Shown here: piece by piece, positions 1 through 9,263 of the stretch | How the letters are laid out: every line of letters begins with the position of its first letter | How positions within the stretch are numbered: the first letter of the stretch is position 1 | NCBI GenBank assembly: GCA_003260345.1 | Contig: MORC01000001.1 | Span: forward strand, 248,001 to 312,000 | Length of the DNA stretch: 64,000 nucleotides | Direction of reading: 5' to 3' | Origin: Candidatus Gracilibacteria bacterium GN02-873 | GTDB lineage: Bacteria > Patescibacteriota > Gracilibacteria > BD1-5 > UBA2023 | Notes under the pieces: generated by a model | Seen by the model: the letters and a program-made list of their open reading frames with translations, nothing else | What the model was told of the DNA's origin: nothing | Databases searched by the model: none | Made by a program: the position numbers and the translations under genes

Positions 1-53
1 TCTCAAAAATTTGCTTCGCGAGGATGATTTTTCTGAACATAAAGATTGGTAAT

Positions 54-317
54 ATGAATCCAGCACAAAAATTTTTAATTGCATCCGTGAAGACTTACCA
101 AAAAATTCTTTCGCCTGACCATTCATTTTGGGCAAAAAATCGTGTGCCATTTTGTAAATATTTTCCGACATGCAGCGAATATATGATCGAAGCGGTCGAA
201 AAAAAATGAGCGATTATTGGCTTCGGAAAGGGAATTTGGCGAATTTGTCGATGCAACCCGTGGTCAAAATGATGATTTGATCCGGTAGAACCCATTTCAA
301 AAAAGCCCTCAAAATAA
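54..317 (+). CDS. yidD: YidD, membrane protein insertion efficiency factor
   Basis: Small basic protein of 87 aa that helps the YidC insertase put proteins into the inner membrane. The family core is clear: a YQK-LSP segment, the FPTCSEY motif and a C-terminal NPWS-KGG-FDP motif. Three in-frame TGA codons (207, 270, 273) are read as Gly; the pair at 270-275 gives the conserved Gly-Gly before FDP. The ATG at 54 is preferred to the one at 24 because family members begin a few residues before the first helix. It ends in TAA. yidD usually follows rnpA, which would lie outside the window. Confidence 0.9.
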
Positions 318-343
318 AAAACCTCGTATTTGTGAGGTAATTT
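318..343 (+). terminator. Intrinsic terminator of yidD
   Basis: ACCTC/GAGGT hairpin (321-325 with 334-338) followed by a T-rich tract directly after the yidD stop. Confidence 0.6.
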
Positions 344-354
344 TTATTTTCGAA

Positions 355-383
355 AAGAAAAGGCTGCCTACGAATAGACAGCC
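355..383 (-). terminator. Intrinsic terminator of the 404-661 gene
   Basis: GGCTG/CAGCC hairpin (361-382) followed on the minus strand by a run of T. Confidence 0.6.
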
Positions 384-403
384 GGAAGTTCAGTGAACAA
401 GTA

Positions 404-661
404 TTAGTCTCTTGCTCTTTGGATTTCTTTGGCAATAAGTTTTTTATGGCGGTTACTGCTCGTTCTTACTTCAACTATTGCTTCGTGATCATTAACGCAC
501 GAACGTCCAACAACTTTGCCATAAGGCTCAATTCTTGGCAGCATTAGGAATTGTTCGAGAGTCCCTTCAAAAATTGAGATGGGTGGATTAATCGCATTTT
601 TGCGATAGTAAATCACCTCAATTCTTGTTTCTTCCAACGTGTCTTTTTCTTTTTCTTGCAT
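404..661 (-). CDS. Hypothetical protein with strong Shine-Dalgarno
   Basis: 85 aa, rich in Glu, Arg and Ile, with no membrane segment and no family I recognise. The start at 661 is chosen because GGAGAG lies just upstream at good spacing; a longer reading from 712 has no such site. It has no internal UGA and ends in TAA before its own terminator. It belongs to the class of Shine-Dalgarno-led accessory ORFs described in the findings. Confidence 0.55.
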   Translation of the reverse strand: MQEKEKDTLEETRIEVIYYRKNAINPPISIFEGTLEQFLMLPRIEPYGKVVGRSCVNDHEAIVEVRTSSNRHKKLIAKEIQRARD

Positions 662-791
662 CTTTTCTCTCCATGGGTTTGCAAGTTGTAAAAACCAACA
701 CAAGCATTCCAAATCTTACGATCAGAATGCTTTATGTTGAACAAAATCGGATTATAGGGATTTTTCTGATTTTGTCAAATTTTCAAATAAA

Positions 792-820
792 TTCGCTTTT
801 TCTCGAAAAATTGTTATAAT
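792..820 (+). promoter_or_regulatory. Promoter of murB
   Basis: -10 TATAAT at 815-820 and -35 TTCGCT at 792-797 with a 17-nt spacer, about 20 nt before the murB ATG. Confidence 0.55.
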
Positions 821-840
821 GCCGAAAATAATTTTTCAAA

Positions 841-1719
841 ATGAATTGTCTTGAAACCAATCACAATGTCGGGCAATATGCAGGCTATAAAACTCGAGTT
901 TTGGCGGCATATTTTTTTGAGATTTTAACCGAAAAAGATACGGAAAAATTGAGTGAAATTTTTGCATTTTCGCGTGAAAAAAATCTTGAAATTCTCTGGA
1001 TTTCTGGCGGAACTAATATTTTATTTGCGAAAGATTTTTTCCCGGGAATTGTGATTAAAAATTCTCTCAAAGGCTGGAATTTTGATGAGCAAGCCAAAAA
1101 ATTGTCCATTTTTTCTGGTGAAAAAATTTCTGATATTGCAGAAGTTCTGGAAAAAAATTTTGGTGAACCAATTTGGCATCGATTTATTGGGCTTCCAGGG
1201 ACGATCGCGGGCGCGGTTGTCGGAAATGCGGGATGTTTTGGACTTGAAACAGAAAATAATTTTTTTTCCGCGAAAATTCTTGATATTTCGACTGGCGAGA
1301 CGAAAATTTTGCAAAAATCAGATATGAATTTTTGATATCGACATTCGATTTTAAAGGAAAATCCGAATTATTTTTTGATTTCAGCTGAATTTGATTTGTC
1401 GGAAATTCGCGAAAAATATGCCTCTGATGTGGATAATATCGATTTTCGTGAAAACAAGCAACCAAAAGGCAATTCCTGTGGAAGTTTTTTTAAAAATCCA
1501 GGTCGCGATGCTTCGGCTGGCTCGTTGATTGAACAAATTGGTTTCAAATGAAAGCGTCATGGTGGTGCTCGTTGGAGTGATTTGCATGCCAATTTTTTGC
1601 TTTCTGATGGAGAAACTTGTAAACCTTCAGATTTAATTGAATTGATTCGTTTGACGCAAAAAACTGTTTTTGAAAAGACAGGATTTGAGCTTGTCAACGA
1701 AGTGAGAATTATTGAATAA
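841..1719 (+). CDS. murB: UDP-N-acetylenolpyruvoylglucosamine reductase MurB
   Basis: 292 aa. Flavoenzyme that reduces UDP-GlcNAc-enolpyruvate to UDP-MurNAc in cytoplasmic peptidoglycan synthesis. FAD-binding motifs GGTNIL and GLPGTIAGAVVGNAG are in the N-terminal half, the catalytic Ser lies in GSFFKNP, and the C-terminal Glu is in NEVR. Two in-frame TGA codons (1333-1335, 1549-1551) restore glycines at conserved sites, next to YRHS and in the IGFKG segment before GGA. The reading frame continues to TAA; under the standard code the gene would look broken in three. ybeY follows after 2 nt. Confidence 0.95.
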
Positions 1720-1721
1720 TT

Positions 1722-2177
1722 ATGTTTTGATTTTCTTTTGTAAATTTTCCTGAAAATTTCCTGATTTCTGAGGAAAAAATTTCGGAAATTTTAAATTTTA
1801 TTGCCAAAAAAGTGCCCATCACACAACGCGGAATTCTTAATATTGCATTTTTGCCAGACGAGGAAATTCAGATTTTAAATCGAGAGTATCGAGGGATTGA
1901 TAAAACAACGGATGTGCTTTCGTTTCATTATTTTGATGATTTTTCAGATTTGGATCCAGCGACGGATATTGCGGGCGAGTGTATTTTTTCCGAGGCAAAA
2001 ATTTTGGAACAAGCTCAACAATTTGAGCATTCGCCGTTGGAAGAATTCGAGATTTTGTTGATTCATTCCGTGTTGCATATTCTCGGCTTTGATCACGAGA
2101 CGAACGAGGATTTTGAAGCCATGTGGCGCTTCGAGAAGCCAATTCGCGAAAAGTTTTTTTTATCTATAAAGCGCTAA
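1722..2177 (+). CDS. ybeY: Endoribonuclease YbeY
   Basis: 151 aa. Single-strand-specific zinc RNase of 16S rRNA 3' maturation and ribosome quality control. The zinc motif HSVLHILGFDH near the C-terminus and the DVLSF core are present. The third codon is TGA (1728-1730), read as Gly. The start at 1722 gives a normal-length protein, whereas starting after the TGA would remove the first beta strand. It lies between murB and the glycosyltransferase with almost no spacing, so the three are probably cotranscribed. Confidence 0.92.
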
Positions 2178-2178
2178 A

Positions 2179-3177
2179 ATGAAAGTTAATTTGATTTCAG
2201 AAAGTGAATTTACGGTGCAGGGGCACGGCGTACACACGGCGTATCGTGAGATGCTTGCGGGTCTTGAGCGCGCGGGTTTTGAGGTACAAAAAAATGGGAA
2301 AAATCCTGCCGACATCGTGCACATTCATACGGTTGGATTGTATGCATTTTGGAAATTGTTGTTTGCGCGTGGGAAAAAAGTAGTTTCTGCACATGTAATT
2401 CCAGAAAGTTTTATTGGCTCGCTGAAGGGCACAAAATATTGGCTTCCAATAGCCAAATGGTGGCTCAAAAAATTTTATGGAAAGGCTAATTTGGTGCTGG
2501 CGTGTTCGGCTGGCGTTGCCAAAAGCCTCACGAATGATATGGGGTTGCAAAATGTAGACATTCTCTACAATGCGATTGATATGCGAAAATATGAGCATTC
2601 GGAAATGGAGAAAAAAGCGCTTCGCAAAGAATTAGGATTTTCTGAAAATCAAAAAATTATTTTGGGAAATGGACAAATTCAGCCACGCAAAAAATTTGAT
2701 ACTTTCCTCATGATGGCCGAAAAAATGCCTAACACACAATTTATTTGGGTCGGTGGAATTCCGTTCAAATCACTGGGCGCTGATGCGGGAAAATTTGAAA
2801 AAATTCTTCAAAACCTTCCGAAAAATTTGATTGTGACGGGCGTGATTCCGCTTGAGGATGTGCGAAAATATTTTGTCATTGCGGATGTTTTTGTGCTGCC
2901 ATCAACACAAGAAAATCATCCAATGGCTGTTCTGGAAGCGGCTTCCGCGGAGTTACCGATTCTGCTGCGCGACATTCCAGAATATGATGATACATTTCGC
3001 GGTTTTGTTGCGATGGCAAAGAATGATGAAAAATTTGTACAAGAATTGCAAAAAATTCTCGAGAATGACGAATATTTTGAAGAACTCAAAAAATGATCTC
3101 GTGCTATCAAAGAGCGGTTTTCCACAGAAAATATGGCAAAAATCCTAGAAGAAAAGTACAAAAAAATCCTCCATTAG
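2179..3177 (+). CDS. GT4 glycosyltransferase, CpoA/diglucosyldiacylglycerol synthase-like
   Basis: 332 aa, GT-B fold. The N-terminus has the GQG-like QGHGV loop of the CpoA group. The C-terminal domain has NGQIQPRKKFD and the donor-site ENHPMAVLEAASA with its EX7E pattern. In Gram-positive relatives this group adds a second hexose to glucosyl-diacylglycerol at the inner face of the membrane; that substrate is inferred here. One TGA (3094-3096) is read as Gly, extending the C-terminus to TAG. It starts 1 nt after ybeY. Its end shares a terminator with the convergent DedA gene. Confidence 0.8.
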
Positions 3178-3190
3178 GAAGATTTTTTTT
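3160..3190. terminator. Bidirectional terminator between convergent genes
   Basis: AATCCTCC/GGAAGATT hairpin with one mismatch (3165-3172 with 3177-3184), A-tract before and T-tract after. It lies across both gene ends. Confidence 0.6.
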
Positions 3191-3845
3191 GTGATTTTTC
3201 GAGTTTTTCAACATATTGCTCGATTTTTTCTTGAAAAATTTTGTAATATTTTCGAAAAATAAAAAATATAATTCCAGCAATTGCAAGAAGTAGCAAGACT
3301 CCCACAATAATCGCAAAAATTTGATAATCTTCGGGAATAGTGGCAATCAATCGGCGGATACTTTCAATATGGAAACCAACAAGTGCGACCGTGAGTGGTA
3401 CGGGAATCGAGAGAAGTGCTGTGAGAAAAATAAATCTGAATGCTGAAATAGATTTTTTTGTACCCAAATAGGGAAGTGCAATCATCGGCGCATATGGCGT
3501 AAATTTGATAGCAATGAGCGACAAAACAAAATTTTTTTCGAGCAAGATATTGAGTTTTTCCATAAAATTCGCTTTTTGTTCGGTGTCGATTTTTCGATTT
3601 TTTGTAAAAAGCGACAAACCAAAGCGCCCTACCAAGAAAAAAATAATATCACCCACCATGTCACCAAGCCAACCCAAAATCGCTACCACAAAAATATTAA
3701 AAATCCCCATTGATGCGAGAAAAGCTGCCGCCATTGTCACGAATGGTCATTCGATCACCATCATCGTAAACATCACGAGATAGCCGCCCGCTTGGAGTTT
3801 TTCGATGAGTTCTGGCGTGAGATTGAATAATTGAGCTATATCCAT
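3174..3845 (-). CDS. DedA family membrane protein
   Basis: 223 aa with several hydrophobic segments. DedA/VTT (SNARE-associated) proteins act as scramblases or transporters of membrane lipids, including undecaprenyl phosphate. Visible features are the N-terminal GYLVMF...IEG-PF segment, the GDMVGD motif, a conserved Arg in VGRFG and the KFTPYAP region. The Gly of EGPF is the TGA at 3747-3749; reading only from the ATG at 3740 would lose the first 35 residues. The start overlaps the end of the upstream glycosyltransferase by 10 nt, suggesting translational coupling. Confidence 0.85.
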
Positions 3846-4867
3846 AAATTATGAGAAATAGGAGACTGATTTTCCAAAAATTTTTTTACATGATTTTCCC
3901 AACAAAATTCTTGTGCGCTGGCAACACAGTTTTCTGGTAAAAGCTTGAGTGCATCAGAAATTCCTGATTCTAGCGCGCTGTTTTCGTTGATTAAAATACC
4001 ATTTTTTCCGTGCGTAACAATTCCGCGCATATTTTCGATGTCATACGCCACAACAGGCTTTCCACATGCCATTGCTTCCAGATTCACAAGTCCAAGCGTA
4101 TCCGTTTTGGAGGGAAAAACAAACACATCGACGCTTCGATAAATATCTGCCAATTCCTCTCATTTTTTAATTCCCAAAAATGTCACATTTGGGAATTTTT
4201 TCGCGAGATTTTCTTTTTCTGGACCATCGCCTACGACGATTTTTTCGTATTTTTCAGAGATTTCAAGAAATTTTTCAATATTTTTTTCGATGGCAATGCG
4301 TCCGACAAAAAGCGCGATTGGCCGAGTTTTATTCAAGAAAAATTTTTTCGCACCTGGAAAAAACATCGAATGGTCGATTCCAAGCGGAATCACGGCATAA
4401 TTTCCATAATTATTATTTTCAATGTACGGAATCATTCCACGATTTGAAATAAAAATTTTTTCCGCGCCGTCGTGAATATAATGCAGATATTGATGCACAT
4501 ATTCCTCTTTGAGAAGCCGATTTCGCATGCTCAGATATTCGGGGAATTTGGTATGAAACGACGTTGTATAGGGAATTTTATATTTTTTACAAATGAGTGC
4601 CGCCGAAAAACCAATCGGCCCTTCCGTTTCGATATGAATGAAATCTGGCCGAATTTCGTGGATTTTTTTAAAAATTTGTCGCGGAAAACTGAGTGAAAGT
4701 CGAATTTCTTTGTATCCAAAAAACGGCACACTGAAAAAATCATCTGCCGAAACAATTGCGAGCTTGATATGATTGGGAAGGTGTTTTTTGAGGTTTTCAA
4801 TTGACCGAGTGACGCCATTGACTTGCTCAGAAGTCGTATCTGTAAAAATAAGAAGCGTTTTTTTCAT
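3836..4867 (-). CDS. GT4 glycosyltransferase, MgtA/SQD2-like
   Basis: 343 aa, GT-B fold. N-terminal EQVNGVTRS, the FHTKFPEY acceptor-side motif, IPLGID, FVGRIAIEKN and VGDGPE are typical of SqdX/MgtA-type enzymes. The catalytic EX7E lies in TDTLGLVNLEAMACGKP. Relatives make glycosyl-diacylglycerol or mannosylate lipid carriers. With the 2179 glycosyltransferase it could form a two-step glycolipid route; this is inference. One TGA (4160-4162) is read as Gly after LGIKK. The start at 4867 is chosen because the longer reading runs into tRNA-Val. Confidence 0.82.
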
Positions 4868-4923
4868 ACAATTTTTTCCAAATACTAATAAAAAAACAAA
4901 AAAAGTCAATTTTGCATTTTGAT

Positions 4924-4951
4924 TTGACTTTTGAGAAAAAATAAATATATT
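4924..4951 (+). promoter_or_regulatory. Promoter of tRNA-Val
   Basis: TTGACT (4924-4929), 16-nt spacer, TATATT (4946-4951), 20 nt before the tRNA 5' end. Confidence 0.6.
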
Positions 4952-4971
4952 TTGCGTGTTGTCAGATATAA

Positions 4972-5048
4972 GGGTGATTAGCTCAGTTGGCGAGAGCATC
5001 TGCCTTACAAGCAGGGGGTCGGGGGTTCGAATCCCTCATCACCCACCA
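4972..5048 (+). tRNA. tRNA-Val (anticodon TAC), CCA encoded
   Basis: Full cloverleaf: 7-bp acceptor stem GGGTGAT/ATCACCC, D-arm GCTC...GAGC, anticodon loop CTTACAA with TAC, T-arm with GTTCGAAT. CCA is encoded at 5046-5048. Confidence 0.95.
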
Positions 5049-5064
5049 CTTATAAGACAAACCG

Positions 5065-5096
5065 AAAGACTTCAATGTTTAATTGAGGTCTTTTTT
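5065..5096 (+). terminator. Terminator after tRNA-Val
   Basis: Long stem AAGACTTCAAT/ATTGAGGTCTT (one G-T pair) followed by six T. Confidence 0.75.
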
Positions 5097-5117
5097 GTAT
5101 TCTGGAATTAAATATTT

Positions 5118-5321
5118 TTATTTTGTGATTTTTTTTGAATTTTTTATTTCATTTTCTAAAAATTCTAAACTTTTTGTCATTTTTTCTAGAAGTTCTATTC
5201 TTTCATTTATTCGCCAATACCACAGATTTATTTCACGAATAACTAAAAAAATAATACTGACGATAAAAATCAAAAATAAAGCATAATACAAACTAGTAAC
5301 AATCAAATTATCGAATAACAT
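5118..5321 (-). CDS. Small single-pass membrane protein
   Basis: 67 aa. One N-terminal membrane helix (about residues 8-28) is followed by REINLWYWRINERIELLE and a short charged, coiled-coil-like tail. I recall similar tiny REIN-W-NER proteins in other bacteria without a known function. It has no UGA and ends in TAA. No Shine-Dalgarno site is present, as for the core genes here. Confidence 0.55.
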   Translation of the reverse strand: MLFDNLIVTSLYYALFLIFIVSIIFLVIREINLWYWRINERIELLEKMTKSLEFLENEIKNSKKITK

Positions 5322-5515
5322 AAAAATTTTTAAAATACAAAAGAAATTTTATTATTTTATTTGAATTTTGTCAAAAAATCCGTGCGGGTACGACAGCACC
5401 GGTTTTTTATTTATGCTTTCTTGAAATTAAAGTAATTTTATTTCTGTGTATTTTTCAATTTTCTCACTTATATGAGAAAATGTCTCAAAAAATAGTTATT
5501 TAATATTTTATTATC

Positions 5516-5531
5516 ACACAATATATTGTGT
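5516..5531. promoter_or_regulatory. NrdR box 1
   Basis: Perfect 16-nt palindrome ACACAATATATTGTGT, equal to the bacterial NrdR operator consensus. NrdR represses ribonucleotide reductase genes, and the next gene is nrdD. Confidence 0.75.
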
Positions 5532-5703
5532 TCAGTAAAATTCTCAATTACAAATATTTTTTACAAAAAATCTAGTCAAATTGTTTGTTGTTCACTATCG
5601 CAAAAAGTACAAATTTTTTAAAAAGTAAAGCAGATTTTGGAAGAAAAAATTTGCTTTTTTTATAAAAATTTATATAGTTTTTGTGTTCAGCGATATCAAA
5701 GAA

Positions 5704-5719
5704 TTACTATATATTGTGT
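5704..5719. promoter_or_regulatory. NrdR box 2 (near match)
   Basis: ACTATATATTGTGT (5706-5719) differs from the consensus right 14 nt at one base. It sits 10 nt before the nrdD ATG, where a bound repressor could block initiation. It is 188 nt from box 1, further apart than the usual paired boxes. Confidence 0.55.
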
Positions 5720-5728
5720 TTTTTAATT

Positions 5729-7936
5729 ATGGCTATTTATAAGGTTCAGAAGCGAAATGGAAGTATTACCACCTTCGATCGAGCGAAAATTGAGCGTGCG
5801 ATTCGCCTCGCCATTGACTCGGTTTGATGAAAGAATTTTTCTTATGTTCCAGTAATCACAGATAAAATTATTGAAATCCTTACCGAACGAGTGGATGGGA
5901 CGATTCCACAAGTGGAATATATTCAGGATGTGGTTGAGGAAATTCTTATCAAAGAATGACACGATCAGGTGGCGAAATCATATATTTTGTATCGTCAAAA
6001 ACGCGCAGAAAGTCGAGAAAATCGCGATGTTGTCGTGGAAGTTGGAAAAACCATGAACGAATATCTTGAAAAAAGCGATTGGCGTGTGAATGCGAATGCA
6101 AATTCTGGATATTCTCTAGGTGGACTCATCCTCAATACTTCTGGAAAAATCACTGCGAATTACTGGCTTTCGCATGTATACCCAAAAGAAATTGGTGATG
6201 CTCATCGTAATGCAGATTACCACATTCATGACTTGGATATGTTCTGCGGATATTGTGCGGGTTGGAGTCTCCGTGAATTGCTTGAGGAGTGATTTAACGG
6301 AATGCCGAACCGCATTGAATCGGCTCCGCCGCGCAATTTACAGGCCGCGATCAATCAGATGATTAATTTTCTGGGAACGCTTCAAAACGAATGGGCTGGA
6401 GCACAGGCTTTTTCTTCATTTGATACCTATTTGTCGCCTTTTGTTCACAAACATCGAAAGGAATTGGAAGAAAATTTAGAAAATTCTCAGGCAAATTTTC
6501 CCACTCCCGAAGCAAAAGAAAAATATTTGGATGAGACCACATACAATTATGTACTTCAACAAATGCAAAATTTTGTTTTTGGACTCAATGTTCCCTCACG
6601 ATGGGGGACGCAAACACCTTTTACCAATATCACGCTCGACTGGTCGTGTCCAGATGATTTGAAAGAAAAGGCATTGCATCTCGGCGGATACGATCGCGGT
6701 TTGTACGAAAAAAAATATGGCGAGCTCGATAAAGAGCGCGGGATTATCAATAAAGCATTGCTTGAAGTCTATTCCAAAGGGGATTATCACGGACGAGCAT
6801 TTACTTTCCCGATTCCAACATACAATATCACGGAAGATTTTCCTTGGGAAGATGAAAACACGAAGGCCTTGTTTGAGGTGACCGCCAAATATGGACTTCC
6901 ATATTTTCAAAATTTTCTCGGTTCGCAATACAAAAAAATTCGCAAAGAAGATGGAACATTTGAAATCGTCGAAAATCCTGATGCATACAAACCAGGTGCA
7001 GTTCGATCGATGTGTTGTCGATTGCAACTCGACTTGCGCGAATTGGTAAAGCGCGGAAATGGGCTCTTTGGGTCAGCTGAAATGACGGGCTCAATCGGCG
7101 TGGTGACGCTCAATATGGCCCGCATTGGCTACCAAAATAAATGAAACAAAGAAGCTTTTAAAAATCGTGTTCGCGAGTTGATGGATCTCGCAAAAACTTC
7201 GCTCGAAATGAAACGTGCTGTACTTTCAGAATGGCTTGAAAAAGGGCTTTATCCGTATACATATCGCTATTTACGATCGTTTAGAAATCATTTTTCGACG
7301 ATTGGACTCAATGGAATGAACGAAGCAATCGAAAATTTCACTGATGGTGCTGAAAATATTTCTACCGAATTTGGAGAAAAATTTTCTCTCGAAATTCTCA
7401 ATTTTATGCGAGAAATTCTCAAAGAATATCAGGAAGAAACGGGAAATATGTACAATCTTGAAGCGACGCCAGCGGAAGGGACGACCTATCGTTTTGCAAA
7501 GGAAGATCAAAAACAGCTTCCAGACATTATTCAGGCGGGAACACCAGAAAATCCGTATTATACGAACTCAACGCAGCTTCCAGTAAGTTTCACGAATGAC
7601 GCGTTTGAGGCGCTTGATTATCAAAATGAATTGCAGTGCAAATATACGGGTGGAACGGTTTTACACTTGTATATGGGGGAGCGAATCACCAATTCTGATG
7701 CTTGTAAAAATTTTGTCCACAAAGTTTTGCAAAATTATCAATTGCCATACATCACGATTACACCGACTTTCTCGGTATGTCCAAAGCATGGCTATATTAT
7801 CGGAGAGCACGATTTTTGTCCAAAATGTGACGAAGAAATCGGCTACACAGGTCAAGAATTTGATCTCGAAATCCGAAAACAACATACTTCCGATACCAAA
7901 AAATTGGAAGAACTCGAAAAAACTATTATTTGTTAA
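5729..7936 (+). CDS. nrdD: Anaerobic ribonucleoside-triphosphate reductase NrdD, large part without glycyl-radical domain
   Basis: 735 aa. Class III RNR reduces NTPs to dNTPs without oxygen. An N-terminal ATP-cone (about 1-95) precedes the catalytic barrel with HDLDMFCGYC, SMCCRL (thiyl-radical Cys region) and GEMTG-like SAEMTGSIGVV. The C-terminal zinc site is CPKH...CPKC. Five TGA codons are read as Gly (5825, 5828, 5957, 6290, 7142). The chain stops with TAA about 30 residues after the zinc site, before the RVxGY glycyl-radical motif that normally ends NrdD. That motif is on the next gene, 11 nt downstream in another frame. Confidence 0.93.
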
Positions 7937-7947
7937 ATTTTAATATT

Positions 7948-8142
7948 ATGGAAACATTTGTAAATAAAGATGGCAAGACAGTGAATCGAACTCGCTGCGA
8001 AATCTACACTCGTGTGATGGGATATTATCGTCCAGTAACGCAGTTCAATCGCGGAAAAAAATCAGAATTTTATTCTCGAACATATTTTGACGAATCTCGT
8101 AACGCAAGCAAAGATGCTGGTATCGTGACTCGAGAGGCTTAG
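7948..8142 (+). CDS. Stand-alone glycyl-radical domain of NrdD
   Basis: 64 aa. The sequence RCEIYTRVMGYYRPV followed by QFNRGKKSEF matches the C-terminal glycyl-radical loop of NrdD; the radical Gly is in RVMGY. NrdG would install the radical here and the loop must dock into the barrel of the 5729 protein. The ATG at 7948 is used; a TTG at 7930 is also possible. It ends in TAG and overlaps nrdG by 29 nt. The reading frame differs from nrdD, so this is gene fission and not a UGA or simple stop readthrough. Confidence 0.85.
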   Translation: METFVNKDGKTVNRTRCEIYTRVMGYYRPVTQFNRGKKSEFYSRTYFDESRNASKDAGIVTREA

Positions 8143-8815
8143 TCTTTTGGATTTTCCCGGGCGTGTGGCGTGTGTCGTTTTCACGCTCGGGTGCAATCTG
8201 AGATGCGGATATTGTCACAATAGTGAATTTGTTTTGCCAGAAAAAATTCGTCAAATCAAAAATGGCTTGCAGCAAACGGAAAATTTTTTTCAATTTCTCG
8301 AAAAACGGCAGGGAATTCTTGAGTGAGTTTCGATTTGTGGCGGGGAACCAACGATTCATAAAGATTTGGAAGATTTTGTCCGAAAAATCAAAAATATGGG
8401 TTTTTTGGTAAAACTTGATACCAATGGCTATCGTCCGCAAGTAATTCAAAATTTGCTCGAAAAAGATTTGCTCGACTATGTGGCGATGGATATCAAGCAT
8501 TCGTGGGAAAAATACGAGTCGCTCGTGGGGCGCGTTCCTGACATCGGGGCATATGCCGAGAGTGTCGAAATCATCAAAAAGATGGCGCCAGATTACGAAT
8601 TTCGAAGTACGATTATTGGGGGAATTCATGATTTGGAAGATTTTGAAAAAATGTCGGAACAAATTGTGGGTGCGAAAAATTATTTTTTGCAACGATATCG
8701 TACAGGAAATGTTCTGGATCCCAATTTTCAAGGATTTTCTCCCACTGAAAAAAGTCTTTTGCAAATGCAAAGAATCGCCGAAAAATACGTGCAAAATTGC
8801 CAAATTCGACTCTAA
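8114..8815 (+). CDS. nrdG: Anaerobic RNR activating protein NrdG (radical SAM)
   Basis: 233 aa. Radical SAM enzyme that makes the glycyl radical on NrdD. The cluster motif is CNLRCGYC, preceded by the family N-terminus SGLERLSLLDFPGRVA, with GVSICGGEPT as the SAM-binding GGE motif. Two TGA codons (8126, 8324) are read as Gly; the first lies in the conserved start region, which fixes the start at the ATG at 8114, inside the glycyl-radical gene. Overlap with that gene suggests coupled translation. Confidence 0.92.
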
Positions 8816-8880
8816 ATAAGATCAGAAAAATAAACTTTACACTTTCTTTTGATCATTATGGGATTTTGTGAAATTTTAAA

Positions 8881-8903
8881 AAAACCGGATTTTCGGTTTT
8901 TTT
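8881..8903 (+). terminator. Terminator of the nrd operon
   Basis: AAAACCG/CGGTTTT hairpin followed by T-rich sequence. Confidence 0.7.
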
Positions 8904-9141
8904 ATTCTGATAAATCCCTTAAAATAAAAGAAAAAGAGCCTTTTTATTGGCTCTCTTTACTGAATGTACCATTTGGAGCAGGTAATGGTACGCCTATCGA
9001 ACTTTTACGAAGTCCGTTGATGGGATTTTTGCTTTGCTTGAGGGTAAATGAAAAGATCTTTGAAGAATGTGAAAATATTTTTCAGAAAAAGTAAAAAATA
9101 AAAGCATTATATTATTCTAAATAATAATATCAATACACTCA

Positions 9142-9173
9142 ACTAAAATACCCCTCTTATGGGGTATTTTAGT
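9142..9173. terminator. Bidirectional terminator
   Basis: 13-bp perfect stem ACTAAAATACCCC/GGGGTATTTTAGT with a 6-nt loop, downstream of the HExxH gene on the minus strand. Confidence 0.65.
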
Positions 9174-9263
9174 ATCTGGGGTCTCAATCTAAAAATGCCT
9201 GAGGATTAACGTCCAAAACGCGAGCTTTGAAAGTTCTCATCAATTTTTTCCCCTGCAAGTGAT

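Larger units (their letters stand above)
5322..5728. promoter_or_regulatory. Intergenic control region upstream of the nrd operon
   Basis: Very AT-rich 407-nt region with no coding frame. It holds a perfect NrdR-type palindrome at 5516-5531 and a near-match at 5704-5719, listed separately. TGTGTTCAG occurs near both 5527 and 5684, suggesting a duplicated segment. No convincing -10/-35 pair stands out in the AT-rich background. Confidence 0.5.
8816..9263. other. Intergenic region with several hairpins, no gene
   Basis: 448 nt. It holds the nrdG terminator (8881-8900), an AGAGCC/GGCTCT hairpin (8935-8954), a perfect GTACCATT/AATGGTAC hairpin with a 10-nt loop (8966-8991) and a long CTAAAATACCCC/GGGGTATTTTAG terminator (9142-9173). 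A weak frame at 8849-9094 crosses the first hairpins and has no family match. Confidence 0.5.

Noticed and set aside
625..819. 64-codon plus-strand frame before murB
   Set aside because: It overlaps the 5' end of the 404 gene on the other strand and the murB promoter; composition is that of AT-rich non-coding DNA.
841..1719. murB, nrdD, the flippase and others first look like broken pseudogenes
   Set aside because: All breaks are TGA in one constant frame and fall at conserved Gly positions; they are intact under code 25.
5322..5728. CRISPR or repeat array suggested by repeated short AT words
   Set aside because: The repeats are irregular, short and without equal spacers; better explained as operator sites in AT-rich DNA.
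8849..9094. Small plus-strand frame of 81 codons
   Set aside because: It runs through the nrdG terminator and two further hairpins and resembles no protein family.
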